64,000 bases of DNA from Bradyrhizobium sp. ISRA430. Lineage in GTDB: Bacteria > Pseudomonadota > Alphaproteobacteria > Rhizobiales > Xanthobacteraceae. Positions within the stretch are counted from its first letter, which is position 1, and each line of letters opens with the position of its first letter. The stretch covers positions 7,728,501 through 7,792,500 of the forward strand of contig NZ_CP094516.1 of assembly GCF_029909975.1 (NCBI RefSeq), written 5' to 3'. A model generated the notes under the pieces. It worked only from the letters and a program-made list of their open reading frames with translations, was not told the origin of the DNA and ran no database searches. Positions 26,051 through 35,455 of the stretch are shown one piece after another. A program made the position numbers and the translations under genes.

Positions 26051-27469
26051 ATGGTCATGCTTGCATCGCAAAATTGGGCCTCGAACCGTCTGCAACGGAT
26101 CGGAGAGGCTTGCCGACGTCTCCGGACGGTGCTCATTGTTTTGTTCTGCGCGCTCGCGACCGGTTGCGCCCATCAGGGGCCGGCCTCACAGCCGCTCAAG
26201 CCGCATGTCCAGAAGGCTCCCAAGAAACATGGGAATGCACTGACAAGATACGGCTACCGCTATGGGCCAGGGTACTACCACCATGTCCGGCGCTACCATG
26301 TAGACCGGCCTTGGCGACCGACGACCGGTGAGGCGAGCGAGGAGGCGCCTCCCAACAAGAGCACCACCGGAGCCGAGGTGGTGGCCAACAAGTCTGCAAT
26401 TAAGGGCTTGGTGCCGGTCTACTTTGCTACCAATCGCGTTGTGACGGGCGGACCAGGTCTGGAATTGAGCCAGATCTCCTATGGCCGGGCCGCTTCCAAC
26501 ACCTTTGGCTATGTGACGGTCAGCATTCCCATCGTTCACAAGATGGGCGAAGTGGAAATCCCCGGGACCAGTTGGTGGGGAACGAAAGAGGCGGAGCAGG
26601 ACGGAAAACACTTTCGAATTCAGAAGCTGAATCGGCTCTCACGCGAGGAGTTTGCGGCCGCTATTGCAAATCCGGCAGACAGCCTGATGCTCTTTGTGCA
26701 CGGCTATAACGTTGCGTTCAACGACGCGGCTTTCAAGGCAGCCCAAATCGCCTTTGACGCGAACTACAAGGGACGCGTCATGATGTATTCCTGGCCGTCC
26801 AAGGGCGGATGGAAGGACTACGACTACGACCGCGAGAGTGCTCTGTTCGCGCCGGATGGCCTGTTCGACCTTCTCCAGCTGATCAAAAAGGAGGGCAAGG
26901 TCTCCAGAATCATCGTCATTGCACATAGCCTCGGCAGCGAAGTCGTCCTTGGCGCTTTGCAGCAAGCTGCCTTGAGCCAGACGACGCTTGGAATTACCGA
27001 GCTGATTTTTGCTGCCCCGGACGTGGACCGTGATGTTTATCTGCAACGTGCAAATCAGATTAAAGCAGCAGCGGGGGCGGTAACTCTCTATGCGTCCTCG
27101 ACGGATCTAGCCCTGCTAGCTTCCATGAAGAAAGCGCAATCCAAATCGCGAATGGGATTCGTGACTCAGAGTGGGCCAACCCTGGTGCCTGGCATCGAAA
27201 CGATTGATGTTTCTGCGGTAGGGAGTGAAATGTTTGCTCTAAACCACAGTACATACTCAACGAGCCGCGCGGTTCTCGATGACATCGGCAGGATCATCTC
27301 TTCTTCGGCGCATCTTAAACCGCTGCAGCGGACCCCACTCTACGCTCGATGCCCGACGAGACCGATACGACCTACTGGATGTATCCCTATTAAGACGTGG
27401 CTTGCAGGCGCGTTTGCGGCGGCCGAAAAAAAGACAGCAGGTGTGAGGGCGTCCAGCACGAAAGATTGA
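26051..27469 (+). CDS. lipoprotein alpha/beta-hydrolase (DUF900 family)
   Basis: This 472-residue protein has a lipoprotein signal with the lipobox ALATGC (lipidated C39). The alpha/beta-hydrolase core has the oxyanion segment MLFVHGYNVAFND, the nucleophile in VIAHSLGSEV (serine near residue 293), FAAPDVDRDVY supplying the acid, and a late histidine in ALNHSTYST. This is the DUF900 pattern, a family of predicted esterases or lipases. A His/Tyr-rich linker (YGPGYYHHVRRYHVDRP) lies between signal and enzyme. It follows the protease gene by 10 bp and ends the tight gene run. Substrate unknown. Confidence 0.82.
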   Translation: MVMLASQNWASNRLQRIGEACRRLRTVLIVLFCALATGCAHQGPASQPLKPHVQKAPKKHGNALTRYGYRYGPGYYHHVRRYHVDRPWRPTTGEASEEAPPNKSTTGAEVVANKSAIKGLVPVYFATNRVVTGGPGLELSQISYGRAASNTFGYVTVSIPIVHKMGEVEIPGTSWWGTKEAEQDGKHFRIQKLNRLSREEFAAAIANPADSLMLFVHGYNVAFNDAAFKAAQIAFDANYKGRVMMYSWPSKGGWKDYDYDRESALFAPDGLFDLLQLIKKEGKVSRIIVIAHSLGSEVVLGALQQAALSQTTLGITELIFAAPDVDRDVYLQRANQIKAAAGAVTLYASSTDLALLASMKKAQSKSRMGFVTQSGPTLVPGIETIDVSAVGSEMFALNHSTYSTSRAVLDDIGRIISSSAHLKPLQRTPLYARCPTRPIRPTGCIPIKTWLAGAFAAAEKKTAGVRASSTKD

Positions 27470-27848
27470 GCGCGCCGAGCAGAGAGTGTTTGATTGCTGC
27501 AAACGACAGTCACGACATCTGCCTGGAGTTGTGCTCCTCTCATAATCTGCACAAACTACGATGGGCACCTGTCTCGGGCCGCTTCGCCGCGAATCATGCC
27601 GTCATCGCGCCGAAAGACTGCGTTGATTGCTCTAACGGTACGTACAGCACACCAGATTCCTAATAGGAACGAAGCGTTGTTGATTCACTGCGGCCTCCGA
27701 TTGTAATCGAACAATCTGTGAGGCTCGGCAGCCATCAGAAACGGTTTGGGGCTACGACGGCTGCTGCATTGCTTGCGTTGTCGCATCCAATAGGCCCGTG
27801 CGGGCTAAGTCGGTTGCCATAAACATTGGGCTGTTTGGGAGGGGGCAA
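27470..27848. other. intergenic region before the DUF2235 gene
   Basis: This 379-bp stretch has no supported gene. It ends with a strong GGGAGGGGG ribosome-binding site at about 27837-27845. The gap suggests the DUF2235 gene has its own promoter, but no hexamers are claimed. Confidence 0.5.
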
Positions 27849-29141
27849 ATGAAGCGTTTCGCGAAAATTGTAGAGAGGGTTGTCGGCTATTCGATCCTTA
27901 TCGGTATGATCGTTGCTGTCAGCGCGATCGTCGGCCAGCCACAGACCAGTGGCGGAAACCAGGAGGCGTTCTCCGGCCCCTCCAACCAGAGAAAGAGGCT
28001 CGCGATCTTCCTCGACGGCACCTGGAACGCGGTGAACAGCAACACCAACGTGTGGCGCATGAGAGCTTTGTGCGCTCCCAAAGATGCTGCCGGAATGCCG
28101 CAACTGATCTATTATGAGGTTGGAGTGAATGGCTTTCTTGGCGGCGTCTTTGGTAAGGGTCTCGATGAGAACATCCGGCTTGCCTACGAGTGGCTCGTCG
28201 AGAACTACAATGACGGGGATGAAATATTCATCTTTGGGTTCAGTCGCGGAGCTTACACTGCGCGAAGCCTCGCAGGCCTGACCGCAAAGCTCGGAATTTT
28301 GAAGCCGGGCTCGCCCATCGGCATCACTCAATTATATGACCGTTATAAGCGCGGGAACGAGGAGACGATCTGGCGGCTAGCCGAGCTGCAGAGCTCGGGG
28401 GACCTTCAGAATATTACGACCGAAGAGCGCTGGTTGCTAAAGTACTCGCGACGGGCTGACGTGAAGATGGTCGGAGTCTGGGACACCGTCGGGTCGCTCG
28501 GCCTCAAGGCGTTCAGCATCGAGGGGATTAGCAGGTCGACCTTCGATTTCCTCGAAACAGGGCTTCGGATCCACATCCTCAACGGATATCATGCGCTCGC
28601 CATCGATGAACATCGCGGCGACTTCGCGCCCACGCTCTGGGACGTCCGCCATCCGAAGGATCCCAAGGCCGTCATCGCGGCGCCAAGGCCCATCTCCGGC
28701 GTCGAGCAACGCTGGTTCGTCGGCGCGCACGCCAACGTTGGAGGCGGATACGCGACCGACCTATTGCCTCAGGCGCCGTTGCGCTGGATCATGAAGAAGG
28801 CCGAGTCACAAGGACTCGCATTCCGAAGCGAGGTGGATCTGGACGGTGACGGACTGTCGGCGCCGCTTGCGGATTCCTACAAAGAGTTTGCCTACGGTCT
28901 GTACTCGAGGATCACCAAGCCATTCTATCGGACGATCGGCCAGGAGCCGGACGTCCGAGACGACGGCGCCCACGTGAATGTGAACGAGACGATCGACAAG
29001 TCGGTATTCGATCGCTGGCGGGCAGATGCGTCGTACCGTCCCAAGAATCTCGTCGAGTGGGCCGATCGGAAGCATGTGAATCCGGCAAGCTTGACCAACT
29101 CTGTTCGCGCAGACGACCCGGCCGTCGGCGCTCCGGATTGA
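27849..29141 (+). CDS. membrane-anchored DUF2235 hydrolase
   Basis: The protein has 430 residues from ATG 27849, fixed by the purine-rich site just upstream. One N-terminal hydrophobic helix (VVGYSILIGMIVAVSAIVG, residues about 10-28) acts as an uncleaved anchor or signal. The DUF2235 domain follows: RLAIFLDGTWN near residue 50, IFGFSRGAYTARSLAG with the GxSxG nucleophile near 128, and the late GAHANVGGGY. The family includes type VI secretion phospholipase effectors (Tle1-like), but no secretion genes are nearby here. Its position after three other exported hydrolases suggests a shared envelope function. Confidence 0.85.
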   Translation: MKRFAKIVERVVGYSILIGMIVAVSAIVGQPQTSGGNQEAFSGPSNQRKRLAIFLDGTWNAVNSNTNVWRMRALCAPKDAAGMPQLIYYEVGVNGFLGGVFGKGLDENIRLAYEWLVENYNDGDEIFIFGFSRGAYTARSLAGLTAKLGILKPGSPIGITQLYDRYKRGNEETIWRLAELQSSGDLQNITTEERWLLKYSRRADVKMVGVWDTVGSLGLKAFSIEGISRSTFDFLETGLRIHILNGYHALAIDEHRGDFAPTLWDVRHPKDPKAVIAAPRPISGVEQRWFVGAHANVGGGYATDLLPQAPLRWIMKKAESQGLAFRSEVDLDGDGLSAPLADSYKEFAYGLYSRITKPFYRTIGQEPDVRDDGAHVNVNETIDKSVFDRWRADASYRPKNLVEWADRKHVNPASLTNSVRADDPAVGAPD

Positions 29142-29234
29142 GAGCATCGACGTTATTTAGGTGTGATCGCCGCATCTGAACTAAAACTAATCGGGTTTCG
29201 TTCAAAAAAAATACTAGCTGGAAGGATTGCAGGG

Positions 29235-32042
29235 ATGTTTCCGAGGGGCTCTGAATGGCGCGAGTGGGATCTGCATATGCATTCGCCAGCCTCATTTCAT
29301 TGGGATGGCGAGCGCTTCGGTACGGACAAGGTGCGAAACGATCGTCTCGTCGACGAGATGATCGAGGCCCTAAATGACGCTGCTCCAGTGGCGTTCGGGC
29401 TCATGGACTACTGGACGTTCGATGGCTGGTTCGCGCTAAAGGCGCGACACAGCGAACAGGGGGCGCCGGCACTTCTGAAAACGGTCTTTCCGGGTATCGA
29501 ACTGCGCTTGGCAGCGCCGATGCAGGGCCGACTTAATGCCCACGTCCTCTTCTCCGATGAAATCAGCGATCAGCACCTCAGAGATTTTCTCTCGCGGCTC
29601 AAGCTTGAACTCATCAATCAACCGCTATCTCGTGATGCGCTGATAGAGTACGCCCGATATGTGGGCGCGGACAAACTGGCCAAACATGGAATTGACAAGA
29701 GCAGGGTTGTTTCAGAAGACGAGGAGGCGTTCGCCGCAGGATGCAGGATCGCGGAGTTGAAGGTCGACTCATACAAGGAGGCGATACGCGAGGTTCCCAG
29801 TGGTCGGGCAGTTGGCTTCATGCCGTTCTCCACCTACGACGGACTTGATTCAATAAATTGGACGGATCATTACGCGTATGCGCTGGGGCTGTTCGAATCT
29901 TCTCCCATTTTTGAAACGAGAAGCACGGATTATTGGGCCGCCTTTTGTGGCGTTGAAACAGAGGGAAACAGAAAATGGCTCGATAATTTCCAGGCGGCAT
30001 TGAGGGGCGTTCCTCGACTCGCGGTTTCCGGCAGCGATGCCCACGGCTTCCGAGGAAACGGGACCAACGATAAGCGCGGATACGGTCAGTTTCCGTCCGG
30101 CAAGCGTACGTGGATCAAGGCCGATCCCACCTGGAAGGGCCTGTTACAGGTGCTGAAAGAACCTGCCAAACGCTCATTCCTAGGCGAATTGCCGCCGAAG
30201 CTCGAGCGGATCAATGGCCACAAAACGTTCTACATAGACCGGATTAGCGTCTACAAGAACCCTGACAGCGCGCTTCCCGACACTTGGCTCGACGGAACCG
30301 AGATCCTTCTGAACCCAGACCTCATCGCGATCATTGGTAACAAAGGAAGCGGCAAGAGCGCCCTTGCGGACATCGTGGCGTTGCTAGGAAACTCGCATCA
30401 GAATGTCCACTTCTCTTTTCTCAAACGGGACCGATTTCGCGGGAAGGCGGGTGAACCGGCGCGCCAGTTCGTCGGCAGGCTGTGCTGGCTAGCTGGCGAT
30501 CCATGCGTCATGTGCCTTGCTGATGATCCATCGCCCGAGCGGGTCGAACTTGTTCGGTACATACCTCAAGGACGATTCGAAGCCCTTTGCAATGATCACG
30601 TGTCCGGCAAGACGGACGAGTTCGAGAAAGAGCTGCGCGAGGTGATTTTTTCGCACGTTCCGAACAGCGTCCGTCTTGAGGCCCTCAGTTTCGATCAGCT
30701 CATTGACAAACAGGAGAATGTCTTCCGGGCTCAAACGAACGAGCTTCGCAAATCGTTGCGGGCGCTCAACGAGCAGATCGTTGAAACCGAGGATCAACTC
30801 CATCCCAACGTCCAGAAAAATATCGAGGAGCAGGTCAAGCTCAAGGCGAAGCAGATCGAGGAACACGCGACAGTTAGACCCGCGGAGGTCGAACAGCCGA
30901 CGGCGGCTCTTACTGCCGATCAGCAAGCGGCAAGTGCCAGACTCGCGGAGATCGGCGCGGCGCTGGAGCAGCTCAAGACTGAGGCCAGGAAGGTTGCCGA
31001 CGACAGGCGGCTGATCGGCAGGAAGCAGAGATCGCTCCGCAACATTGGCGAGCGTATTAGTCTGTTTGAGAAGCAATTCGCGACCTTCGTATCAGAGATC
31101 GCGGATGACCTCGCCGCGGTCGAGCTTACAGCGGAGAGGATGATTACCTTGACAGTCAACCGCCACGTCCTGATTCAGCTTGAGCAAACGATGCTCGCGA
31201 GCGACGCAGAGATGGCGGAAAGGGTCGAAAGTGCCGCTAAGACGGAAGCGGCTCTGGTCACAGAGCAGAAGCAACTCTCTCAGAAATTGAACGATCCGCA
31301 GCAAAAGTACCAAGCCTACACGGAAGCCTTGAAGGGTTGGCAAGTGGCCCTGGAGGCAATTGAAGGATCCGAAACGGAGCCGGAAAGCCTTAAGGGGTTG
31401 CAACGAGAGCTGCGGGGCGAAGACGAGAGCTTCGCCGCAATCCGTAGCAGATTTGAGAAATATGCCTTTGAAAATGCTGCCGATGCGGTCGGTTTTGCCG
31501 AAGACGTCACTTCCCTGCTGACCGAGAGCGCCGATAAGGCGGCGCCCAATGTCCCAGGGATCAGGGCACTAATGAGGAAGGAGAAGGCGCCGTCGGAGGT
31601 CTACAATTATGTATTCGGACTTCAGTATCTGGAACCGAAGTATACGCTGCTGTTTCAAGACACGCACATCGAACGGCTGTCGCCCGGGCAGCGCGGCGCT
31701 CTTCTATTGATCTTTTATCTGTTGGTCGACAAGGGACGAAATCCCATCGTCCTCGATCAGCCGGAAGAGAATCTGGACAACGAGACGGTTGTGAGCTTGC
31801 TCGTTCCGGTTCTCAACGAAGCAAAGAAATCACGACAGATCATCATGGTAACGCATAATCCGAATTTGGCGGTCGTGTGCGATGCCGAGCAGATTATACA
31901 CGCAACATTCGACAGAAAGAATGGCGCCCGTATCTCGTATCAGTCAGGCTCTATCGAGGATGGAATAATCAACAGGGCTGTTGTTGATGTGCTGGAAGGC
32001 ACGAAGATCGCCTTTGACAATAGAGGTCAGAAGTATCACTGA
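29235..32042 (+). CDS. PHP-domain SMC-like ATPase (TrlF-type)
   Basis: The protein has 935 residues from ATG 29235, preceded by GGAAGGA. It opens with FPRGSEWREWDLHMHSPAS, a PHP-type start whose H14 and H16 would bind metal, and SGSDAHGF occurs near residue 270. A Walker A (IIGNKGSGKSAL) lies at about 365-376, a long coiled coil at about 480-780, then the signature-like LSPGQRGALLLIF (about 815) and Walker B IVLDQPEENLDN (about 838), with an H-loop in MVTHNPN. This is a fusion of a PHP phosphoesterase and an SMC/Rad50-like ATPase. I recall NCBI naming such proteins the TrlF family, but could not check. Related ATPase-nuclease proteins often act in phage defence or DNA repair. It sits next to a tRNA gene. 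Confidence 0.8.
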   Translation: MFPRGSEWREWDLHMHSPASFHWDGERFGTDKVRNDRLVDEMIEALNDAAPVAFGLMDYWTFDGWFALKARHSEQGAPALLKTVFPGIELRLAAPMQGRLNAHVLFSDEISDQHLRDFLSRLKLELINQPLSRDALIEYARYVGADKLAKHGIDKSRVVSEDEEAFAAGCRIAELKVDSYKEAIREVPSGRAVGFMPFSTYDGLDSINWTDHYAYALGLFESSPIFETRSTDYWAAFCGVETEGNRKWLDNFQAALRGVPRLAVSGSDAHGFRGNGTNDKRGYGQFPSGKRTWIKADPTWKGLLQVLKEPAKRSFLGELPPKLERINGHKTFYIDRISVYKNPDSALPDTWLDGTEILLNPDLIAIIGNKGSGKSALADIVALLGNSHQNVHFSFLKRDRFRGKAGEPARQFVGRLCWLAGDPCVMCLADDPSPERVELVRYIPQGRFEALCNDHVSGKTDEFEKELREVIFSHVPNSVRLEALSFDQLIDKQENVFRAQTNELRKSLRALNEQIVETEDQLHPNVQKNIEEQVKLKAKQIEEHATVRPAEVEQPTAALTADQQAASARLAEIGAALEQLKTEARKVADDRRLIGRKQRSLRNIGERISLFEKQFATFVSEIADDLAAVELTAERMITLTVNRHVLIQLEQTMLASDAEMAERVESAAKTEAALVTEQKQLSQKLNDPQQKYQAYTEALKGWQVALEAIEGSETEPESLKGLQRELRGEDESFAAIRSRFEKYAFENAADAVGFAEDVTSLLTESADKAAPNVPGIRALMRKEKAPSEVYNYVFGLQYLEPKYTLLFQDTHIERLSPGQRGALLLIFYLLVDKGRNPIVLDQPEENLDNETVVSLLVPVLNEAKKSRQIIMVTHNPNLAVVCDAEQIIHATFDRKNGARISYQSGSIEDGIINRAVVDVLEGTKIAFDNRGQKYH

Positions 32043-32570
32043 GTTCTAGCGCGGGGTCGCCGATTGCGACTGTTGATGACGCTGCCCAGCATAAATGCAT
32101 ACGGCCGTCGCGGCCCAAACCGCCTCCCTTCATCGACTAAACTCGGGCCCTGCCTCGGAGCGCAGCCGCTCCTTCCACTGCGGCTTTCAAGCGAGCTCTC
32201 TCCAGCCGTTTCCTGAACGCTGCATGGGGGCTCCGGGCTCGGCCAGCAGGTTGTCCAGTTCGGTGCGCACGGTAATGCTTGCGCGCGTTGTCGCCGTTGC
32301 TCGTAACCCGACAGCGCCATCGCATGCTCTTTGCGAAAACATGCTCGGCACGAGCCTGCCGTCTCCTCTTCGACGATCGGCTTCTCGAAAACGACTGGCC
32401 ACCCAAGAGCTCTTCGCAGGGTGCAGTTTATCGCCGACCTCTCGATGAATCCCCGCACGGAGTTCTTGCGCGCGGTAGCAAAGCATCGATGTGCCCCTAT
32501 TGTGCCCCCGCTTTTCTGGGGCACATTAGAGGGGAGGCGGGTTGCTAAGTCATTGAATTTTGGCTATAAA
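32043..32570. other. junction region between island and tRNA-Val
   Basis: No gene can be supported in this 528-bp stretch. Frames on both strands give arginine- and serine-rich products without motifs. A short inverted repeat, GTGCCCC and GGGGCAC, lies around 32491-32525. The position next to the CCA end of a tRNA is where an island attachment site and integrase remains would be expected, but I recognise neither. Confidence 0.4.
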
Positions 32571-32645
32571 TGGTGGGCGCACAAGGGATCGAACCTTGGA
32601 CCTCTCCCGTGTGAAGGGAACGCTCTCCCGCTGAGCTATGCGCCC
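32571..32645 (-). tRNA. tRNA-Val (anticodon CAC), CCA encoded
   Basis: On the minus strand the sequence folds as a complete 75-nt tRNA. The acceptor stem is GGGCGCA paired with TGCGCCC, and the D arm is GCTCAGCGGGAGAGC. The anticodon stem TTCCC/GGGAG surrounds the loop TTCACAC with anticodon CAC, and the T arm contains GGTTCGATCC. The discriminator A is followed by an encoded CCA. It reads GTG valine codons. Its 3' end faces the accessory half of the window, which is the usual orientation for an integrated island. I found no second copy of the 3' end within the window. Confidence 0.95.
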
Positions 32646-32810
32646 GGGACCATCATGCAGGCGGCCGGACCTTGCGGCCGGCCGGCACATTCTGTGGAGC
32701 CCGCGATTTAGAAGTGCGGGCCGAACGTGTCAAGTTTCCAGGTGGTCTCGCGCCCGAAAACCTTCCGTAGATCACGCAATTCGCAAACGAAACCGCGCTT
32801 TCGGCCCGCT

Positions 32811-34103
32811 TTACGCCCCTTGCTGGCGGGCGCGGGAGGCGTGGGCCTGGAGCGCGCGGATGCGCTCGGCCAGCGTTCCGCCGCCCTCCGGCAGGCTGGC
32901 CGCGCCGTTCGTCGCAGCGTCGTTGGCCGGACGCGGGGCGGGCTTCGGCGCCTGGCCTGCTTCGGCGGCGAGCAGCGCCTCGATCGGCGAGTTCGGGCCT
33001 TCGAGCTGCATCGCCAGCTTGGCGACTTCGGCCGCGATGTCGTTGATGCGCTCGCGCAGCAGCGCATTCTCCATGCGCTCGGTCGCCCATGAGCTCTCGG
33101 CCTGCTGCTGGATCCCGTTGATGTCGCGTTGCAGTTTTGCGCGCTCGTCGCGCGCGGTGCGGAGCTGCTCTTCCAGCGCGGCCTTTTCCGCGCGCAGCGC
33201 GTCGAATGCGGCCGACGACTTGCCGCCGCTGAGCGCGGCGATCTCGACGCGCAGCTCCTTGACGGTGCGCTCGGCGGCCTCATTGGCTTGGCGGAGCTGG
33301 TTGTTCTCATAGTCGCGCTCGGCGAGCAGCTTGCCTTGGGTTGCGAGCCGCCCCTCGAGATCGGCGACGCGGCCCGAGAGCATTTCGGCCTCCTTGACCT
33401 GCACGATGAGCTGGCGGTCGAGATCGGTGACGCGCTGGCTCAGATTCTCGACGCGGCCGCGCGCATCGCCGAGCTCGCGCGAGGCGGTCTCGGATTCCGT
33501 GCGCTCCTGGTTCAGGCGCGCCTGGGTCGCGGCGAACTCCTTCTCGGCATCGCCGACGCGATTCTTCAATTGCTCGATCTGCGCGCGCACCGCGACGAGC
33601 TCGACCTGGCGGCTCTCCGCCATCATCGAGCGGTCGGAGAGCTCCGAGTTGATCTTGGCGAGCTCGCCCTGCTTGTCGGTGAGCGCTTGCTCGGCGCCGC
33701 GCAGCGCCTCGGTCTTGGCGCTGAATTCCTCTTCGGTGGCGCGGAGCTGCTCCTTCATCGCCTTCTCGCGCGCCTCCAGCGCGAAGATCGTGGCGTTCTT
33801 CTCGCCGAGCTCGATCTTCATGCGGTTGATGGCATCGCTCTTCTTGCCGAGCTCGGCGAGCTGGCTCGTGGTCTTGTTCTTGAGCTGCTCGACGCTCATC
33901 TCGAGCCGCCGCGCCGACATGGCGAATTCGGCGCGGAGCTGATCCTTGTCGGCCTGGATCTCCGCCATCGACAGCGGCGTTGCGGCCTCGAGCCGGCGCG
34001 TGGTCAGGCGGACCGCCCGGTTGTGCACCAGCGGCACGAACGCGAGCCCGCACAGCATCGAGAGCAGGAAACCGATCGCCAGATACATGATCGGTTCGAC
34101 CAT
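32811..34103 (-). CDS. membrane-anchored coiled-coil protein
   Basis: This 430-residue protein has one N-terminal transmembrane helix (YLAIGFLLSMLCGLAFVPLV, residues about 7-26) followed by an almost continuous alpha-helical coiled coil to about residue 370, rich in Glu, Lys, Arg, Leu and Ala heptads. The tail is disordered and proline/alanine-rich (APKPAPRPANDAATNG), with a last short helix. No enzymatic motif is seen. It probably spans the cytoplasm or periplasm as a scaffold. It lies 121 bp downstream of the eipA-like gene's end side on the same strand. Function unknown. Confidence 0.8.
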   Translation of the reverse strand: MVEPIMYLAIGFLLSMLCGLAFVPLVHNRAVRLTTRRLEAATPLSMAEIQADKDQLRAEFAMSARRLEMSVEQLKNKTTSQLAELGKKSDAINRMKIELGEKNATIFALEAREKAMKEQLRATEEEFSAKTEALRGAEQALTDKQGELAKINSELSDRSMMAESRQVELVAVRAQIEQLKNRVGDAEKEFAATQARLNQERTESETASRELGDARGRVENLSQRVTDLDRQLIVQVKEAEMLSGRVADLEGRLATQGKLLAERDYENNQLRQANEAAERTVKELRVEIAALSGGKSSAAFDALRAEKAALEEQLRTARDERAKLQRDINGIQQQAESSWATERMENALLRERINDIAAEVAKLAMQLEGPNSPIEALLAAEAGQAPKPAPRPANDAATNGAASLPEGGGTLAERIRALQAHASRARQQGA

Positions 34104-34224
34104 GGGGCAGGACTCCGCAAATCAAGGAAAAATTTACCAACGACAATGCCATGGGGGGCCGGCAAAAAGCCAGCCCCGCCCTGTCGTTAACGTTGATCTG
34201 TAGGGGACGGGGAGGAGGGGACCC

Positions 34225-34830
34225 TCAGAACGGGTTCCAGGTCGCGCGCGGGGTGTATTTGAGATAGCCGATATTGGCTCCGAGCCGCAGGCCGAGGCCG
34301 GAGCGGATCGGCACCAGCACGATGTTGTTGGCTGTGAGCGCCGTCATACCGAAGCCACCGATGATGTAGGCCGAGCCGTCGATGCCGCCGAAGCGCTGGT
34401 AAATCGCGTTGGTGGCGGGCAGGTTATAGACCAGCGTCATGGTGCGGGCGCCGTCGCCGCCCCAGTCGAAGCCGAGCGAGGGGCCCTGCCAGTAGACGCG
34501 CAGATCACCCGCGTTCTTGGTGTAGAGCGTGCCTTCGCCGTAGCGCAGGCCGGCGACGAAGGCGCCGGAGCCTTCCTCGCCCAGGATATAGCCGTTCGGC
34601 AGGCCCCACTGGCTGACAGCCTTCTCGATGATCGAGGCAAGCCCGCGCGAGACGTTGCCGAAGAAGCGGTGGCCGGCGCCCACCAGCTCGTCCGGCCCAT
34701 AGGTGTTGGGCGAGGGGGTCCGCTGCGGCGGCGGCAGGTTCGGCGGCGGCCCCTGTTGGGCGGCGGCCGGCACGATCCAACCGACCAGCGCGGCAAGCGC
34801 GACTGCGGCAAGGCGTGATGCGAAAGTCAT
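34225..34830 (-). CDS. eipA: DUF1134 family periplasmic protein (EipA-like)
   Basis: This 201-residue protein has a Sec signal (residues 1-24, ending AAA). The mature part begins with a proline-rich linker (PPPNLPPPQRTPSPN) and then a DUF1134 domain with the typical GNVSRGLASIIEKAVSQWG, YILGEEGSGAFVAGLRYGEG and YWQGPSLGFDWGGDGARTM. In Brucella the DUF1134 protein EipA is a small periplasmic beta-barrel needed for envelope integrity and is under CtrA control. I infer the same role here from the family. It is full length. Confidence 0.85.
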   Translation of the reverse strand: MTFASRLAAVALAALVGWIVPAAAQQGPPPNLPPPQRTPSPNTYGPDELVGAGHRFFGNVSRGLASIIEKAVSQWGLPNGYILGEEGSGAFVAGLRYGEGTLYTKNAGDLRVYWQGPSLGFDWGGDGARTMTLVYNLPATNAIYQRFGGIDGSAYIIGGFGMTALTANNIVLVPIRSGLGLRLGANIGYLKYTPRATWNPF

Positions 34831-34921
34831 AAAAAACCCCTGGTACCGAATCCGGTCACTTCCCTTAACCTGACGCCAACAGGCATGGCCCTAGGTTGCG
34901 CCGAATGTCCCCTCGACTCGG

Positions 34922-35455
34922 ATGTTATCCGCAGCAACTATGACGGCACAACGGCAGGAAGCTAGCCCTTTGCGCCCCGGAATTGCCTTTATCGGCCTCG
35001 TCGTCTGCCTGCTGGCGGGCATATGGATCGACTGCTCCGGGTTGCCGGCACAGGCCGCCACCACCGAACGGATCGTCGTCAACCGCTTCAGCGGGGTGGC
35101 GATCGACGGCTTCGACCCCGTGGCCTATTTCGTCGATGGCCAACCGGTCCAAGGCACAGCAGAGTTCGAAGCGAACATCTGGGGCGTGGTCTGGCGCTTC
35201 CGCAACGAGGGCAACCGGGCCTCCTTCCTGGCTCATCCCGAAATCTACGGACCGCAGTTCGGCGGCTATGATCCAGCCGATATCGCCCGGGGCGTGACCG
35301 TCGCCGGCAATCCGCGCTTCTTCGTGATCGCGGCGCAGCGGCTTTATTTGTTCAGCCGCGAGGACAATCGCGATGCCTTCGCGGTCGATCCGGAGCGCTT
35401 TCTCTACGAGGTGAGCAAGCGCTGGCCGGCGCTCCAGGACCAGCTCAGTCAGTAG
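34922..35455 (+). CDS. YHS-domain protein, exported or membrane-anchored
   Basis: The protein has 177 residues from ATG 34922; ATG 34940 is equally plausible. An N-terminal hydrophobic segment (AFIGLVVCLLAGIWIDCSG, about 22-40) ends with AQAA, so it may be a cleaved signal. The rest is a YHS-like domain: GVAIDGFDPVAYFVDGQPV, then IWGVVWRFRNEGNRASFLAH and PQFGGY. YHS domains often bind metals or haem-like ligands or act as accessory modules. It overlaps the convergent cysQ by 7 bp. Confidence 0.8.
   Translation: MLSAATMTAQRQEASPLRPGIAFIGLVVCLLAGIWIDCSGLPAQAATTERIVVNRFSGVAIDGFDPVAYFVDGQPVQGTAEFEANIWGVVWRFRNEGNRASFLAHPEIYGPQFGGYDPADIARGVTVAGNPRFFVIAAQRLYLFSREDNRDAFAVDPERFLYEVSKRWPALQDQLSQ

Noticed and set aside
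32331..32711. Plus-strand frame of 126 codons across the tRNA-Val gene (WWAHKGSNLGPLPCEGNALP-type product)
   Set aside because: This peptide is the familiar artefact of translating the complement of a tRNA gene; the tRNA itself folds fully, so no protein is claimed.
33129..34190. 353-codon plus-strand frame opposite the coiled-coil protein
   Set aside because: Leu/Ala/Glu-rich antisense of a coiled coil; no start signal and the minus-strand protein has a credible membrane anchor.
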